From Cyanobacteria bacterium M_surface_7_m2_037 (GTDB lineage Bacteria > Cyanobacteriota > Cyanobacteriia > PCC-6307 > Cyanobiaceae), in assembly GCA_016882585.1 (NCBI GenBank), contig VGPP01000044.1, forward strand, positions 1-12,401: a stretch of 12,401 nt of DNA, in the 5' to 3' direction. The translations under genes and the position numbers were made by a program. Each line of letters opens with the position of its first letter. Positions within the stretch are counted from its first letter, which is position 1. Shown here in pieces: positions 5,560 through 12,358 of the stretch. The notes below the pieces were generated by a model. That model was not told the origin of the DNA. It did not search any database and saw nothing but the letters and a program-made list of their open reading frames with translations.

Positions 5560-6696
5560 GTGATCGGCTACATCTCCGACAACCTGCTGCTGCCGATCCT
5601 CGATTTCTTCTACGGATTGGTGCCGAGCTACGGCCTGGCGATCATTGCCCTCACGGTGGTGATCCGCCTGGCCCTGTTCCCCCTCAGTGCCGGCTCGATC
5701 CGCAGTGCCCGCCGCATGCGCATCGCCCAGCCGGTGATGCAGAAGCGCCAGGCCGAAATCAAGGCCAAGTACGCCAACAACCCCCAGAAGCAGCAGGAGG
5801 AGCTGGGGTCGCTGATGAAGGAATTCGGCAGCCCGCTCTCGGGCTGTCTGCCCCTGCTGGTGCAGATGCCGATCCTGTTTGCGCTGTTCGCCACCCTGCG
5901 CGGATCACCGTTCGCCGATGTGCCTTACACCCTCAACCTGAAGGTGCTGCCGGCCGAACAGATCGCTGCCGTTGAACCCAAGCCGTTCAACAGCCCGAGC
6001 CACTCGATCTTCGTGACCGCCACCAACCACGTGCCGGTGGTCGCCAGCCTTGAGAAGGGCACCAAGCTCGGGGTGGGCGACACCGAAACGGTGAGCCTGC
6101 ACACCAAAGACGGCGCCAGCTTTGCCTCCGTGCTCAGCGGCGTGGAGAACGGCAGTGCGTTCACACCCACCTGGAGCGTCACCAAAGGTGAAGGCCTGGT
6201 GAGCGTGGATCAGAACGGCACCATCCATGCCATCGCTCCCGGCGATGTGACCGTGGAGGCCAAGATCCCCGGCCTGGCCGCTCGCAGCGGCTTCCTGTTC
6301 ATCAAGGCCCTTGGCCAAGTGGGCTTCTACACCGATGGCGCTGTGAACTGGGATATCGCGATCCTGGTGGCCGCCTTCGGCGCCAGCCTGTTCGTGAGCC
6401 AGATCCTCTCGGGCATGGGCATGCCCGCCAACCCGCAGCAGGCCACGGCCAACAAGATCACGCCCGTGATGATCACCGGCATGTTCCTGTTCTTCCCCCT
6501 GCCGGCTGGCGTGCTGCTCTACATGGTGGTGGCCAACATCTTCCAGGCGGCGCAAACCTTCCTGCTCACCCGCGAAGCCCTGCCCGACAACCTCCAGGCG
6601 ATCCTTAATCAGCAGCTGGCGGCTGAGGCCAAAACCGTGACGGCCACCGTGAGCAGCAGCGAGCGCATGCCGTTTGAACCCAAGGGCAAGAAGTGA
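5560..6696 (+). CDS. yidC: Membrane protein insertase YidC (Alb3/Oxa1 family)
   Basis: 378 residues. YidC inserts and folds membrane proteins, in cyanobacteria in plasma and thylakoid membranes. The first core segment contains YGLAIIALTVVIRLALFPLS, with Arg36 as the conserved groove arginine. A basic amphipathic cytoplasmic hairpin follows (about 48-85, rich in Arg, Lys and Gln). The next membrane segment is GCLPLLVQMPILFALFATL (about 95-113). The last segments are WDIAILVAAFGASLFVSQIL (about 264-283) and VMITGMFLFFPLPAGVLLYM (about 306-325). Between them, about residues 166-252, lies an Ig-like BIG2-type insert on the lumenal/periplasmic side. The start is GTG at 5560 with no clear Shine-Dalgarno. 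The long N-terminal domain of proteobacterial YidC is absent, as expected for cyanobacteria. The basic tail ends in PKGKK. Confidence 0.96.
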   Translation: MIGYISDNLLLPILDFFYGLVPSYGLAIIALTVVIRLALFPLSAGSIRSARRMRIAQPVMQKRQAEIKAKYANNPQKQQEELGSLMKEFGSPLSGCLPLLVQMPILFALFATLRGSPFADVPYTLNLKVLPAEQIAAVEPKPFNSPSHSIFVTATNHVPVVASLEKGTKLGVGDTETVSLHTKDGASFASVLSGVENGSAFTPTWSVTKGEGLVSVDQNGTIHAIAPGDVTVEAKIPGLAARSGFLFIKALGQVGFYTDGAVNWDIAILVAAFGASLFVSQILSGMGMPANPQQATANKITPVMITGMFLFFPLPAGVLLYMVVANIFQAAQTFLLTREALPDNLQAILNQQLAAEAKTVTATVSSSERMPFEPKGKK

Positions 6697-6700
6697 ACCG

Positions 6701-7258
6701 ATGAGCGCAGGGCAATCTGCAGCGCAGCCCGTGGGCGATCCCCTGCAGCCGATTCCGCTGCAGGAGCTGCGGCCCCTGGCTGAGGGCCGACGCTGGCAGG
6801 TGGATCAAACCCTCAGTGAACTGGAGAGCCTCACCCCCGTGCGCGGTGAACTCCACGCCGTTCACCGCGGCAACATCCTTGAGGTGGATGGTCACGCCAG
6901 CACGATCATCACCCTGCGCTGCGATCGCTGCCTGCAGCACTACAACCACCCCCTGAGCTTCGAGCATCACGAGGTGCTGTGGCTGGGCGATCAGGCCAGG
7001 CTGGAGGGCATCGCTGCCGACACCGTGCTGGAAGGCGGCAGTGAGGTGCTCGAGCTCGACCCCGACGCGCTCACCGAAAGCCTGGATCCCACCGGCAACT
7101 TCGACCCTGAGCACTGGGTGTTTGAGCAGCTCAGCCTGCAGCTGCCGCTGGTGAACCGCTGCGGCCGTGATTGCCCAGGCCCCGAGCTGCTGGGCGCTCC
7201 CGCCGAAGCCGAACCGATCGATCCGCGCTGGGCGGCCCTCAAAAAGCTGCAGCCATGA
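6701..7258 (+). CDS. DUF177 / YceD-like protein with paired cysteines
   Basis: 185 residues from the ATG at 6701, four bases after the yidC stop. It matches the DUF177 (YceD) family, whose bacterial and plastid members are needed for normal 23S rRNA accumulation and often sit next to ribosomal protein or acyl carrier genes. The visible signature is two cysteine pairs, Cys74-x2-Cys77 (LRCDRCLQ) and Cys154-x3-Cys158 (NRCGRDCPG), which probably bind a metal. Between them is an acidic stretch (EVLELDPD, LTESLDPTGNFDPE). The end PIDPRWAALKKL is typical of the family. A TTG 27 bases upstream is in frame but lies inside yidC and is less likely. Its TGA overlaps the ycf46 ATG. Confidence 0.88.
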   Translation: MSAGQSAAQPVGDPLQPIPLQELRPLAEGRRWQVDQTLSELESLTPVRGELHAVHRGNILEVDGHASTIITLRCDRCLQHYNHPLSFEHHEVLWLGDQARLEGIAADTVLEGGSEVLELDPDALTESLDPTGNFDPEHWVFEQLSLQLPLVNRCGRDCPGPELLGAPAEAEPIDPRWAALKKLQP

Positions 7259-8745
7259 GCCAGGCCTGGGCCGACCACCTCGATCTGCTGATCCGGGCGC
7301 GAACTCCCATCCTCTGGATCCGCAGCCAGGAAGAGGAGCGCATCGCAGCCCTGCTGGCGGCCGCAGCCCGGCGCCTTGGCAATCGGGCGCTGGCCCGCTG
7401 GGATTTCATCGCAGGCCTGAAGGGCTGGCCAGGCCGCGATGGCGAGGCAGCTCGCAATCCACTGGCCGCGCTCGAGAGCTTGGCGGCCTTGCCCGCGGAG
7501 CAGCCGGCGCTGCTGGTGCTGCACGACTTCCACCGCTACTGCGAAGACGCCAGCATCTGCCGCAAGCTGCGCAACCTCGCCACCAGCCTGCGCCAGCAAC
7601 CCCACACCGTGGTGATCACGGCCGCCGATTGGCAGCCACCCGGCGATCTCGACGAGTGCATCACCCTGCTGGATCTGCCCCTGCCGGATCAGCAGGAGAT
7701 CGAATCGCTGCTGCGCAACATCGCTCAAGCCTGCGGCCAGACCCTCGATCACGAGCTCCTGGAGCAACTCAGCCACAGCTGCAGCGGCCTGAGCGAACAG
7801 CGCATCCGCCAGGTGGCGGCCCGGGGCCTGGCCAGCCGGGGTGAGCTGGGTCTGGCCGATCTCAACGAGGTGCTGGAGGAGAAGCGCCAGGCCATCGCCC
7901 GCAGCGAACTGCTGGAGTACTGCCCCACCGAAGCCACCCCCGCCGATATCGGCGGCCTCGATGCCCTGAAGCGCTGGCTGGAGCAGCGCCACATGGCCTT
8001 CAGCGATGACGCACGCCGCTACGGCCTGCCGCTACCGCGCGGCGTGCTGTTGGTGGGGCCCCAGGGCACCGGCAAATCGCTCACGGCCAAAGCGATTGCC
8101 CACAGCTGGGCGATGCCGCTGCTGCGCCTGGATGTGGGCCGCCTGTTCGCCGGGCTTGTTGGCGCTTCCGAAGCCCGCACCCGCGACATGATCCAGCGGG
8201 CCGAGGCGATGGCCCCCTGCGTGCTCTGGATCGATGAGATCGACAAGGGCTTCGGCGCCGCCGGCGATGGCCGCAGCGATGGCGGCACCAGCCAGCGGGT
8301 GCTGGCCAGCCTGCTCACCTGGATGGCGGAAAAGAGCAGCGCCGTATTCGTGGTGGCCACCGCCAATGGCGTGGAGAAACTCCCCCCGGAGCTGCTGCGC
8401 AAGGGCCGCTTCGATGAAATCTTCCTGCTGGATCTGCCGGATGCGGCTGAACGCAGCGCCATCCTCGATCTGCAGCTGAAGCGCCGTCGCCCCGATCACA
8501 GCCTGCCGCTTGAGGTGGTGGTGGACCGCACCGCCGGCTTCTCCGGCGCCGAGCTCGAACAGGTGGTGATCGAGGCCATGCACCAGGCCTTCAGCGAGCA
8601 CCGCGAATTTGGCGAGAGCGATCTGATCAGCGCCGCCGCTCAGCTGGTGCCGCTTTCGCGCACGGCGCGCGAACAACTGGAAGCGCTGCAGCAGTGGGCC
8701 AGCAGCGGCCGCGCCAGGCCAGCCTCCACCCGCGTGCGCAGCTGA
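7255..8745 (+). CDS. ycf46: Ycf46-type AAA ATPase
   Basis: 496 residues. The N-terminal ~230 residues are a conserved non-catalytic region with a degenerate P-loop-like fold (ILWIRSQEEERI, then ALLVLHDFHRY). The C-terminal half is a full AAA domain: Walker A GPQGTGKS (268-275), Walker B VLWIDEID (323-330), sensor 1 ATAN (to about 371), and arginine-finger region LLRKGRFDE (Arg382, Arg385). The small helical domain follows (TAGFSGAELEQVVIEAM). Homologues are encoded in red-algal plastids as ycf46 and throughout cyanobacteria, where they have been linked to photosynthesis and inorganic carbon use. The exact substrate is unknown. The start is the ATG at 7255, overlapping the DUF177 stop by four bases. 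An in-frame start at 7171 would lie deep within DUF177 and is rejected. Confidence 0.93.
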   Translation: MSQAWADHLDLLIRARTPILWIRSQEEERIAALLAAAARRLGNRALARWDFIAGLKGWPGRDGEAARNPLAALESLAALPAEQPALLVLHDFHRYCEDASICRKLRNLATSLRQQPHTVVITAADWQPPGDLDECITLLDLPLPDQQEIESLLRNIAQACGQTLDHELLEQLSHSCSGLSEQRIRQVAARGLASRGELGLADLNEVLEEKRQAIARSELLEYCPTEATPADIGGLDALKRWLEQRHMAFSDDARRYGLPLPRGVLLVGPQGTGKSLTAKAIAHSWAMPLLRLDVGRLFAGLVGASEARTRDMIQRAEAMAPCVLWIDEIDKGFGAAGDGRSDGGTSQRVLASLLTWMAEKSSAVFVVATANGVEKLPPELLRKGRFDEIFLLDLPDAAERSAILDLQLKRRRPDHSLPLEVVVDRTAGFSGAELEQVVIEAMHQAFSEHREFGESDLISAAAQLVPLSRTAREQLEALQQWASSGRARPASTRVRS

Positions 8746-8757
8746 CATTGCGCCGCG
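8731..8757 (+). terminator. Hairpin over the ycf46 stop codon, possible terminator
   Basis: CGCG-T-GCGCA (8731-8740) pairs with TGCGC-CGCG (8749-8757), a 9-bp GC-rich stem with one bulged T and an 8-base loop that holds the ycf46 TGA. No T-run follows, so classical intrinsic termination is doubtful; a role in end protection or termination at the cluster end is a guess. Confidence 0.25.
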
Positions 8758-8838
8758 TAACGAAGACCAACGCCAGGTAAAGAAGCCAGGCCTGGAGCCG
8801 TTGCCGCCAGCAAGCTGCCCGCAATCGAGCCCAAGCCC

Positions 8839-9000
8839 GTGGAGCAGCGCCCAGCCCTCACCACCCAACTGGCCGTGGCCTGCCTCGGCGCCGGCGTGAT
8901 CACGAGCTTCGCCGTGGCCCAGGGCCAGAACCCGCTCACCGCCCTCAGCATCACCCTCTTCTCCGCCGTCGCAGCCGTCATGGTGGGGCAGGTGATCTAA
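8839..9000 (+). CDS. Small membrane protein, 53 aa, unknown function
   Basis: A 53-codon frame from GTG at 8839 to TAA at 8998-9000. It starts MEQRPALTTQLAVACLGAGV and continues with ITSFAVAQGQ, NPLTALSITL and FSAVAAVMVGQVI. The peptide has a short polar N-terminus and two hydrophobic stretches, about residues 10-26 and 32-52, separated by the polar turn AQGQNP. This is the pattern of a two-helix membrane miniprotein. The frame stays open upstream to 8761 but contains no ATG, so the GTG is the best start; a Shine-Dalgarno is not obvious. Composition (Ala, Val, Leu, Ile with GC-rich third bases) looks coding, and the frame ends nine bases before the next gene's ATG. I do not recognise a named family. 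It could be co-transcribed with the C-DES-like gene. Confidence 0.65.
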   Translation: MEQRPALTTQLAVACLGAGVITSFAVAQGQNPLTALSITLFSAVAAVMVGQVI

Positions 9001-9009
9001 CCCGCAGGC

Positions 9010-10170
9010 ATGCGCACCCTCTGCCCAGCCCTAGCCAACAAGACCTACTTCAACTACGGCGGGCAGGGGCCTCTGCCCACGCCTTCGCTGCAGGCGATCA
9101 CCGCAAGCTGGCAGCGCATCCAAGAGCTGGGGCCCTTCACCGGAGCGGTGTGGCCCTTTGTCGAACAGGAAACCGCGCGGGTGCGCCAAGCCTTGGCGGC
9201 GCTCTGTGACGTGGGGCCCCATCGCATAGCCCTCACGGAAAACGTGACCAGTGGTTGTGTGCTGCCGCTCTGGGGCCTGCCTTGGAGCCCTGGCGATGAG
9301 CTGCTACTCAGCGACTGTGAACACCCTGGTGTGGTGGCAGCTTGCCAGGAACTGGCGCGGCGCGAAGGGCTGGAGATCCGCTGGCTGCCGGTGCTGGAGC
9401 TCTGCACAACCCACGGCCAAAACGCCCTGGATGCAGCCGTGCTCGCGGGCCTTGAGCAGGCGCTCACCCCACAAACCAAGCTGGTGGCGCTCTCCCATCT
9501 GCTCTGGAACAGCGGCAGCGTGATGCCGATCACCGCTGTGGCGGCCAGGCTGAAACAGCAGCCCAATCAGCCCTGGCTGCTGGTGGATGCGGCCCAATCG
9601 ATGGGGGCGATCCCCGTGGAGGAGGCCGCTGCCGCGGCCGACATTTATGCCTTCACCGGCCACAAATGGTGCTGCGGCCCTGAGGGTCTCGGCGGTGTGG
9701 CTCTCTCAGAGCGGCTGCTCGAGCAGGCACAACCCACCCTGATCGGTTGGCGCAGCCTGCGCCATGAGGCTTCAGCCGGCAGCAGCTTCCACAGCGATGC
9801 ACGCCGCTTTGAGGTGGCCACCTCCTGTGTGCCCCTGTGCAGCGGTCTGGCCACCTCGCTGGAGCTGTTAGCGGCGCAGGGAACTGCAGCCCAACGGCTG
9901 GAGCGGATTCAGGCAGGCAGCCGCCGGCTCTGGCAGGGGCTGCAAACGCTTGAGGGGGTGAACACCCTGCTGCCGGAGCCCCCGCCGGCAGGGCTCGTGA
10001 GCTTCACGCTGGCGGGGCGCTCGAGCGCTGCCGTGGTGGAGCGCCTCGGCGAGCAGGGCCTCTGGATCCGCCGCTTGGATGATCCCGATTGCCTCCGGGC
10101 CTGCACCCACGTCACCACCACCGAAGCGGAGATCGACATGCTGCTGGACGCCCTGCGCGCGCTCGCTTAA
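9010..10170 (+). CDS. Class V aminotransferase-fold PLP enzyme, cysteine/cystine C-S lyase (C-DES)-like
   Basis: 386 residues, fold type I PLP enzyme of the NifS/class V group. The N-terminus has the FNYGGQGPLP motif. SDCEHPGVV holds His105, which would stack on PLP. The strand LLVDAAQSMG holds Asp193 that pairs with the pyridine nitrogen, and TGHKWCCGPEGLGG holds Lys219, the Schiff-base lysine. The mobile catalytic cysteine loop of true IscS/SufS desulfurases is not recognisable. As recalled, this pattern and length fit the cyanobacterial C-DES lyase, which splits cystine to cysteine persulfide, pyruvate and ammonia and can feed sulfur to iron-sulfur clusters. The fold call is firm, the reaction is inferred. 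It starts nine bases after the small membrane protein gene and ends tail to tail with murE. Confidence 0.88.
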   Translation: MRTLCPALANKTYFNYGGQGPLPTPSLQAITASWQRIQELGPFTGAVWPFVEQETARVRQALAALCDVGPHRIALTENVTSGCVLPLWGLPWSPGDELLLSDCEHPGVVAACQELARREGLEIRWLPVLELCTTHGQNALDAAVLAGLEQALTPQTKLVALSHLLWNSGSVMPITAVAARLKQQPNQPWLLVDAAQSMGAIPVEEAAAAADIYAFTGHKWCCGPEGLGGVALSERLLEQAQPTLIGWRSLRHEASAGSSFHSDARRFEVATSCVPLCSGLATSLELLAAQGTAAQRLERIQAGSRRLWQGLQTLEGVNTLLPEPPPAGLVSFTLAGRSSAAVVERLGEQGLWIRRLDDPDCLRACTHVTTTEAEIDMLLDALRALA

Positions 10171-11687
10171 CAGGGCCGCTCCCGCAGCGCTTTCTCGGCT
10201 TCTTCGCGATCGTCGAAGTGGATCTTGGTGGTGCCGAGGATTTGATAGTCCTCATGGCCCTTGCCGGCGATCAGCACCAGGTCATCCGGCTGCGCAGCCG
10301 CCACCACAGCCGCGATGGCCCGGCCCCGATCCGCCTCCACCTGCACCGCCACACCCTCGGGAATGCCAGCCACCACATCGTTGAGGATCTGCTGCGGGTC
10401 TTCGGTGCGGGGGTTATCGGAGGTGACGACCACCTGATCGGCCAGGCGCGCGGCAATCGAACCCATCAGCGGCCGCTTGGTGCGATCGCGATCACCACCG
10501 CAGCCGAACACGCAAATCAACTGGCCCCGCGCAAACGGCCGGCACGCCTTCAGGGCACTTTCAAGGCCATCGGGTGTGTGGGCGTAATCCACCAGCACCG
10601 CTGGCAAGGAGCCTTCGCAGCACTCCGCCCGGCCCACACCAACCCGCTCCATCCGTCCTGGCACCCCGCGGAAACTGGCGAGGCCCTGGAGCAAGTTGGC
10701 CAGGGGAAGCCCTTGCTGAAGCAGCGCACCCACGGCCTGCAGCTGATTCATCAAGTTGAAGCGGCCCAGCAACGGCGACTGAAAAGCCCCGCTCCCAAGT
10801 GGGCTCACCAGCACCCCGCGCACCCCTTCGGAGCTGAACTGCAGCTGCTCCATCCGCAACTCCGCATTGCTGCCCTCCTGCAGGGAGCAACGCCAGGCGT
10901 GGCCGCCGAGCCGCTGGGCCAGCTTCTCGCCCCAGTGATCATCCCCATTCACCACCGCCGTTGCCTGGCCCGGCTTGAGCTCGAGGAAGCCTGGGCTGAA
11001 CAGGCTCGCCTTGGCCTCGAAATAGGCCTCCATCGACGGGTGATAGTCGAGGTGGTCCTGGGTGAGGTTGGTGAACACCGCCCCGGCGAAGCGGCAACCG
11101 CTAACGCGCTGTTGATCCAGGGCGTGGGAGCTCACCTCCATGGCTCCCACCTGGGCACCGGCTTCTACCGCCTGAGCCAGCTGCCCTTGGAGCACATCGG
11201 CGAAGGCCGTGGTGTGTTGCGCGGTCACGCTGTGACCCGGCCAGCGGTTCACCAAGGTGCCGAACAGGGCCGAGGGCATGCCGCAGTGGGCCGCGAGATG
11301 TTCGATCAGATGGGTGGTGGTGGTTTTGCCGTTGGTGCCAGTCACCCCGATCAGGTGCAGGCGCTGGCTGGGCTGCTGCCAGAACTCCGCCGCCAGCAAA
11401 CCGGCCCAGCGGGCCACGGGTTCGGTGACCACCAGCACCGGGTCGTGATCGGCAGGGGGGCAGGCCTCGGCGGCTGCACGGCCGATCACCGCCAGCACCG
11501 CACCGGCTTGGAGCGCTTGGGGCCAGAACACTCCGCCATCCACCTGGGCGCCCGGTAACCCCACAAACACGGTGCCGGGGCCCACACGCCGCGAATCGCA
11601 GCTCACGCTGGTCACCTCAGCGTTGGCCAACCCTGGCGGCACCGCCAGACCAACCTGACGCAGCAAAGGGTGGAGCCGATCGGACAT
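10167..11687 (-). CDS. murE: UDP-MurNAc-tripeptide synthetase MurE (meso-diaminopimelate-adding)
   Basis: 506 residues. MurE adds the third amino acid of the peptidoglycan stem to UDP-MurNAc-L-Ala-D-Glu, using ATP in the cytosol. Three domains are visible. The N-terminal UDP-binding domain has SCDSRRVGPGTVFVGLPG (about 29-46). The ATP-binding domain has GVTGTNGKTTTT (114-125, Lys121) and the lysine expected to be carbamylated in EAKASLF (Lys226). The C-terminal domain has VDYAHTPD, FGCGGDRDRTKRP and the specificity motif DNPRTEDP (Asp424-Asn425-Pro426-Arg427). DNPR indicates meso-diaminopimelate as substrate, as expected for a Gram-negative-type wall. The start is the ATG at 11685-11687, with no clear Shine-Dalgarno. 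The stop codon shares TTAA with the convergent C-DES-like gene. An unusual nested hairpin region lies upstream. Confidence 0.97.
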   Translation of the reverse strand: MSDRLHPLLRQVGLAVPPGLANAEVTSVSCDSRRVGPGTVFVGLPGAQVDGGVFWPQALQAGAVLAVIGRAAAEACPPADHDPVLVVTEPVARWAGLLAAEFWQQPSQRLHLIGVTGTNGKTTTTHLIEHLAAHCGMPSALFGTLVNRWPGHSVTAQHTTAFADVLQGQLAQAVEAGAQVGAMEVSSHALDQQRVSGCRFAGAVFTNLTQDHLDYHPSMEAYFEAKASLFSPGFLELKPGQATAVVNGDDHWGEKLAQRLGGHAWRCSLQEGSNAELRMEQLQFSSEGVRGVLVSPLGSGAFQSPLLGRFNLMNQLQAVGALLQQGLPLANLLQGLASFRGVPGRMERVGVGRAECCEGSLPAVLVDYAHTPDGLESALKACRPFARGQLICVFGCGGDRDRTKRPLMGSIAARLADQVVVTSDNPRTEDPQQILNDVVAGIPEGVAVQVEADRGRAIAAVVAAAQPDDLVLIAGKGHEDYQILGTTKIHFDDREEAEKALRERPC

Positions 11688-11708
11688 GGCGGCAGCGCTG
11701 ATGCGCTT

Positions 11709-11714
11709 GTTTTA
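11709..11714 (-). promoter_or_regulatory. Possible -10 element for murE
   Basis: TAAAAC on the leftward strand, 21 bases before the murE ATG, in a short A/T-richer patch of the 104-bp gap. It would start a transcript with a very short leader that lacks the upstream hairpins. No -35 match is convincing. Confidence 0.3.
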
Positions 11715-11730
11715 GGCGCAATCCAAGCCC

Positions 11731-11783
11731 GCAACGTTGCCGCTGCAACCAGTCTTGTGAGCCTCAGACAAGACTGCGGCAAC
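11731..11783 (-). repeat. Nested inverted repeats between the glutaredoxin-like gene and murE
   Basis: An inner stem AGTCTTGT (11751-11758) / ACAAGACT (11768-11775) with a 9-base loop is extended by an outer stem GTTGCCGC (11736-11743) / GCGGCAAC (11776-11783), with seven unpaired bases (11744-11750) on one side only. A competing small hairpin, GTTGC-AGCG-GCAAC on the leftward strand (11736-11749), uses the same outer-arm bases. A 10-bp perfect palindrome GCAACGTTGC (11731-11740) overlaps the edge. No T-run follows in the leftward direction, so it is not a classical intrinsic terminator. It may be an attenuator-like leader element or processing site. Confidence 0.55.
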
Positions 11784-11791
11784 CGCCGGCG

Positions 11792-12046
11792 TCAGGGCAG
11801 CCCCTGCTCACGCAGCCAAGCGCCCAGCTGATGCGCCGGCAAGCGCGGCGACACGCGCGGCAGCACTCGCTCCGCTGCCCCCTCACGCAGCAGCAGCACC
11901 GGCACCTCGAAGTCAAAGCGCGACTTAAGGGCTGGATCAGCATCCACATCCAGGCGCGTGTAGGCCAGAGCCAGGGCAAGCAGCTTCTCCTCCAAGCCCT
12001 CGCAAAGGCAGCAACCCTCCCGGGTGATCAGCACAAGCTCAGCCAT
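11792..12046 (-). CDS. Glutaredoxin-like (DUF836 type) thioredoxin-fold protein
   Basis: 84 residues from the ATG at 12044-12046. A thioredoxin fold is suggested by the first strand LVLITREGC, a redox motif Cys12-Cys13-Leu14-Cys15 (CxxC), a helix rich in Glu and Leu, and then TRLDVDADPALKSRFDFEVPVLLL, cut here by description, where the proline before VLLL is the expected cis-proline. The size and motif fit the glutaredoxin-like DUF836 family, probable cytosolic thiol-disulfide proteins of unknown partner. A TTG one codon earlier is also possible. Its ATG shares one base with the yidD TGA (TGATG), a stop-restart arrangement that implies coupled translation. Confidence 0.85.
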   Translation of the reverse strand: MAELVLITREGCCLCEGLEEKLLALALAYTRLDVDADPALKSRFDFEVPVLLLREGAAERVLPRVSPRLPAHQLGAWLREQGLP

Positions 12047-12273
12047 CAATCAGGCACCGGATCGCAGCCGCAGGGGGTGAAGGGATGGCAGCGCAGCAAC
12101 CGCCGAAGGGTGAGCCAGCTCCCGCGCCAGGGGCCATGACGCTCAATCGCCTCCAGGCCATAGGCACTGCAGCTGGGGATGAAACGGCAGCGGGGCGGGC
12201 CCAGCAGCGGTGAGATGAACTGGCGGTAGAAGCTGATCAGGGCCAGCAACAGGCCTTGCAGCAGCTGGTTCAT
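12046..12273 (-). CDS. yidD: Membrane protein insertion efficiency factor YidD
   Basis: 75 residues. YidD is a small membrane-associated protein that assists YidC-dependent insertion. The N-terminal amphipathic/hydrophobic helix LLLALISFYRQFISPLLG (about residues 8-25) is followed by the family core CRFIPSCSAYGLEAIERHG, then LRRLLRCHPF and the Cys-rich end TPCGCDPVPD. All hallmark cysteines are present and the length is normal. The start is the ATG at 12271-12273; no good Shine-Dalgarno is seen. In many bacteria yidD lies between rnpA and yidC. Here it sits about 5.6 kb beyond yidC, on the other strand, and leads a yidD-glutaredoxin-like-murE run. Confidence 0.95.
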   Translation of the reverse strand: MNQLLQGLLLALISFYRQFISPLLGPPRCRFIPSCSAYGLEAIERHGPWRGSWLTLRRLLRCHPFTPCGCDPVPD

Positions 12274-12307
12274 CGGCAGAAGGAGAGAGAGGTCTGAGGC
12301 CGGGCGA

Positions 12308-12313
12308 TAGGAT
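12308..12313 (+). promoter_or_regulatory. Possible -10 element facing right
   Basis: TAGGAT resembles the TAGGTT proposed for rpmH. It would drive a rightward gene beyond the window edge with a leader of more than 80 bases. No -35 is seen. Confidence 0.25.
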
Positions 12314-12358
12314 CGCCAACTGGCGTGGCATCAGCCCGCGGGTTGAGCTGTCTGCTTC

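Noticed and set aside
6921..6928. GCGATCGC (HIP1-type octamer), also at 10482-10489
   Set aside because: Only two copies were noticed in 12.4 kb, close to what base composition alone could give. There is no sign of the strong HIP1 enrichment of some cyanobacteria.
7171..7254. Upstream start for ycf46 giving 28 more residues
   Set aside because: It lies within the conserved C-terminal end of DUF177, and the ATG at 7255 gives the usual ATGA overlap and a sensible N-terminus.
8786..8795. CCAGGCCTGG palindrome before the small membrane protein gene
   Set aside because: A 10-bp GC palindrome is likely by chance in this composition, and it matches no expected promoter or terminator position.
8032..8868. 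A 278-codon leftward frame opposite ycf46
   Set aside because: It lies over the AAA domain of ycf46 and has shadow-frame composition with no motif.
10089..11558. A 489-codon rightward open frame opposite murE
   Set aside because: murE is certain from its motifs; the opposite frame has no recognisable domain and shows the His/Gln/Arg-rich composition of antisense frames.
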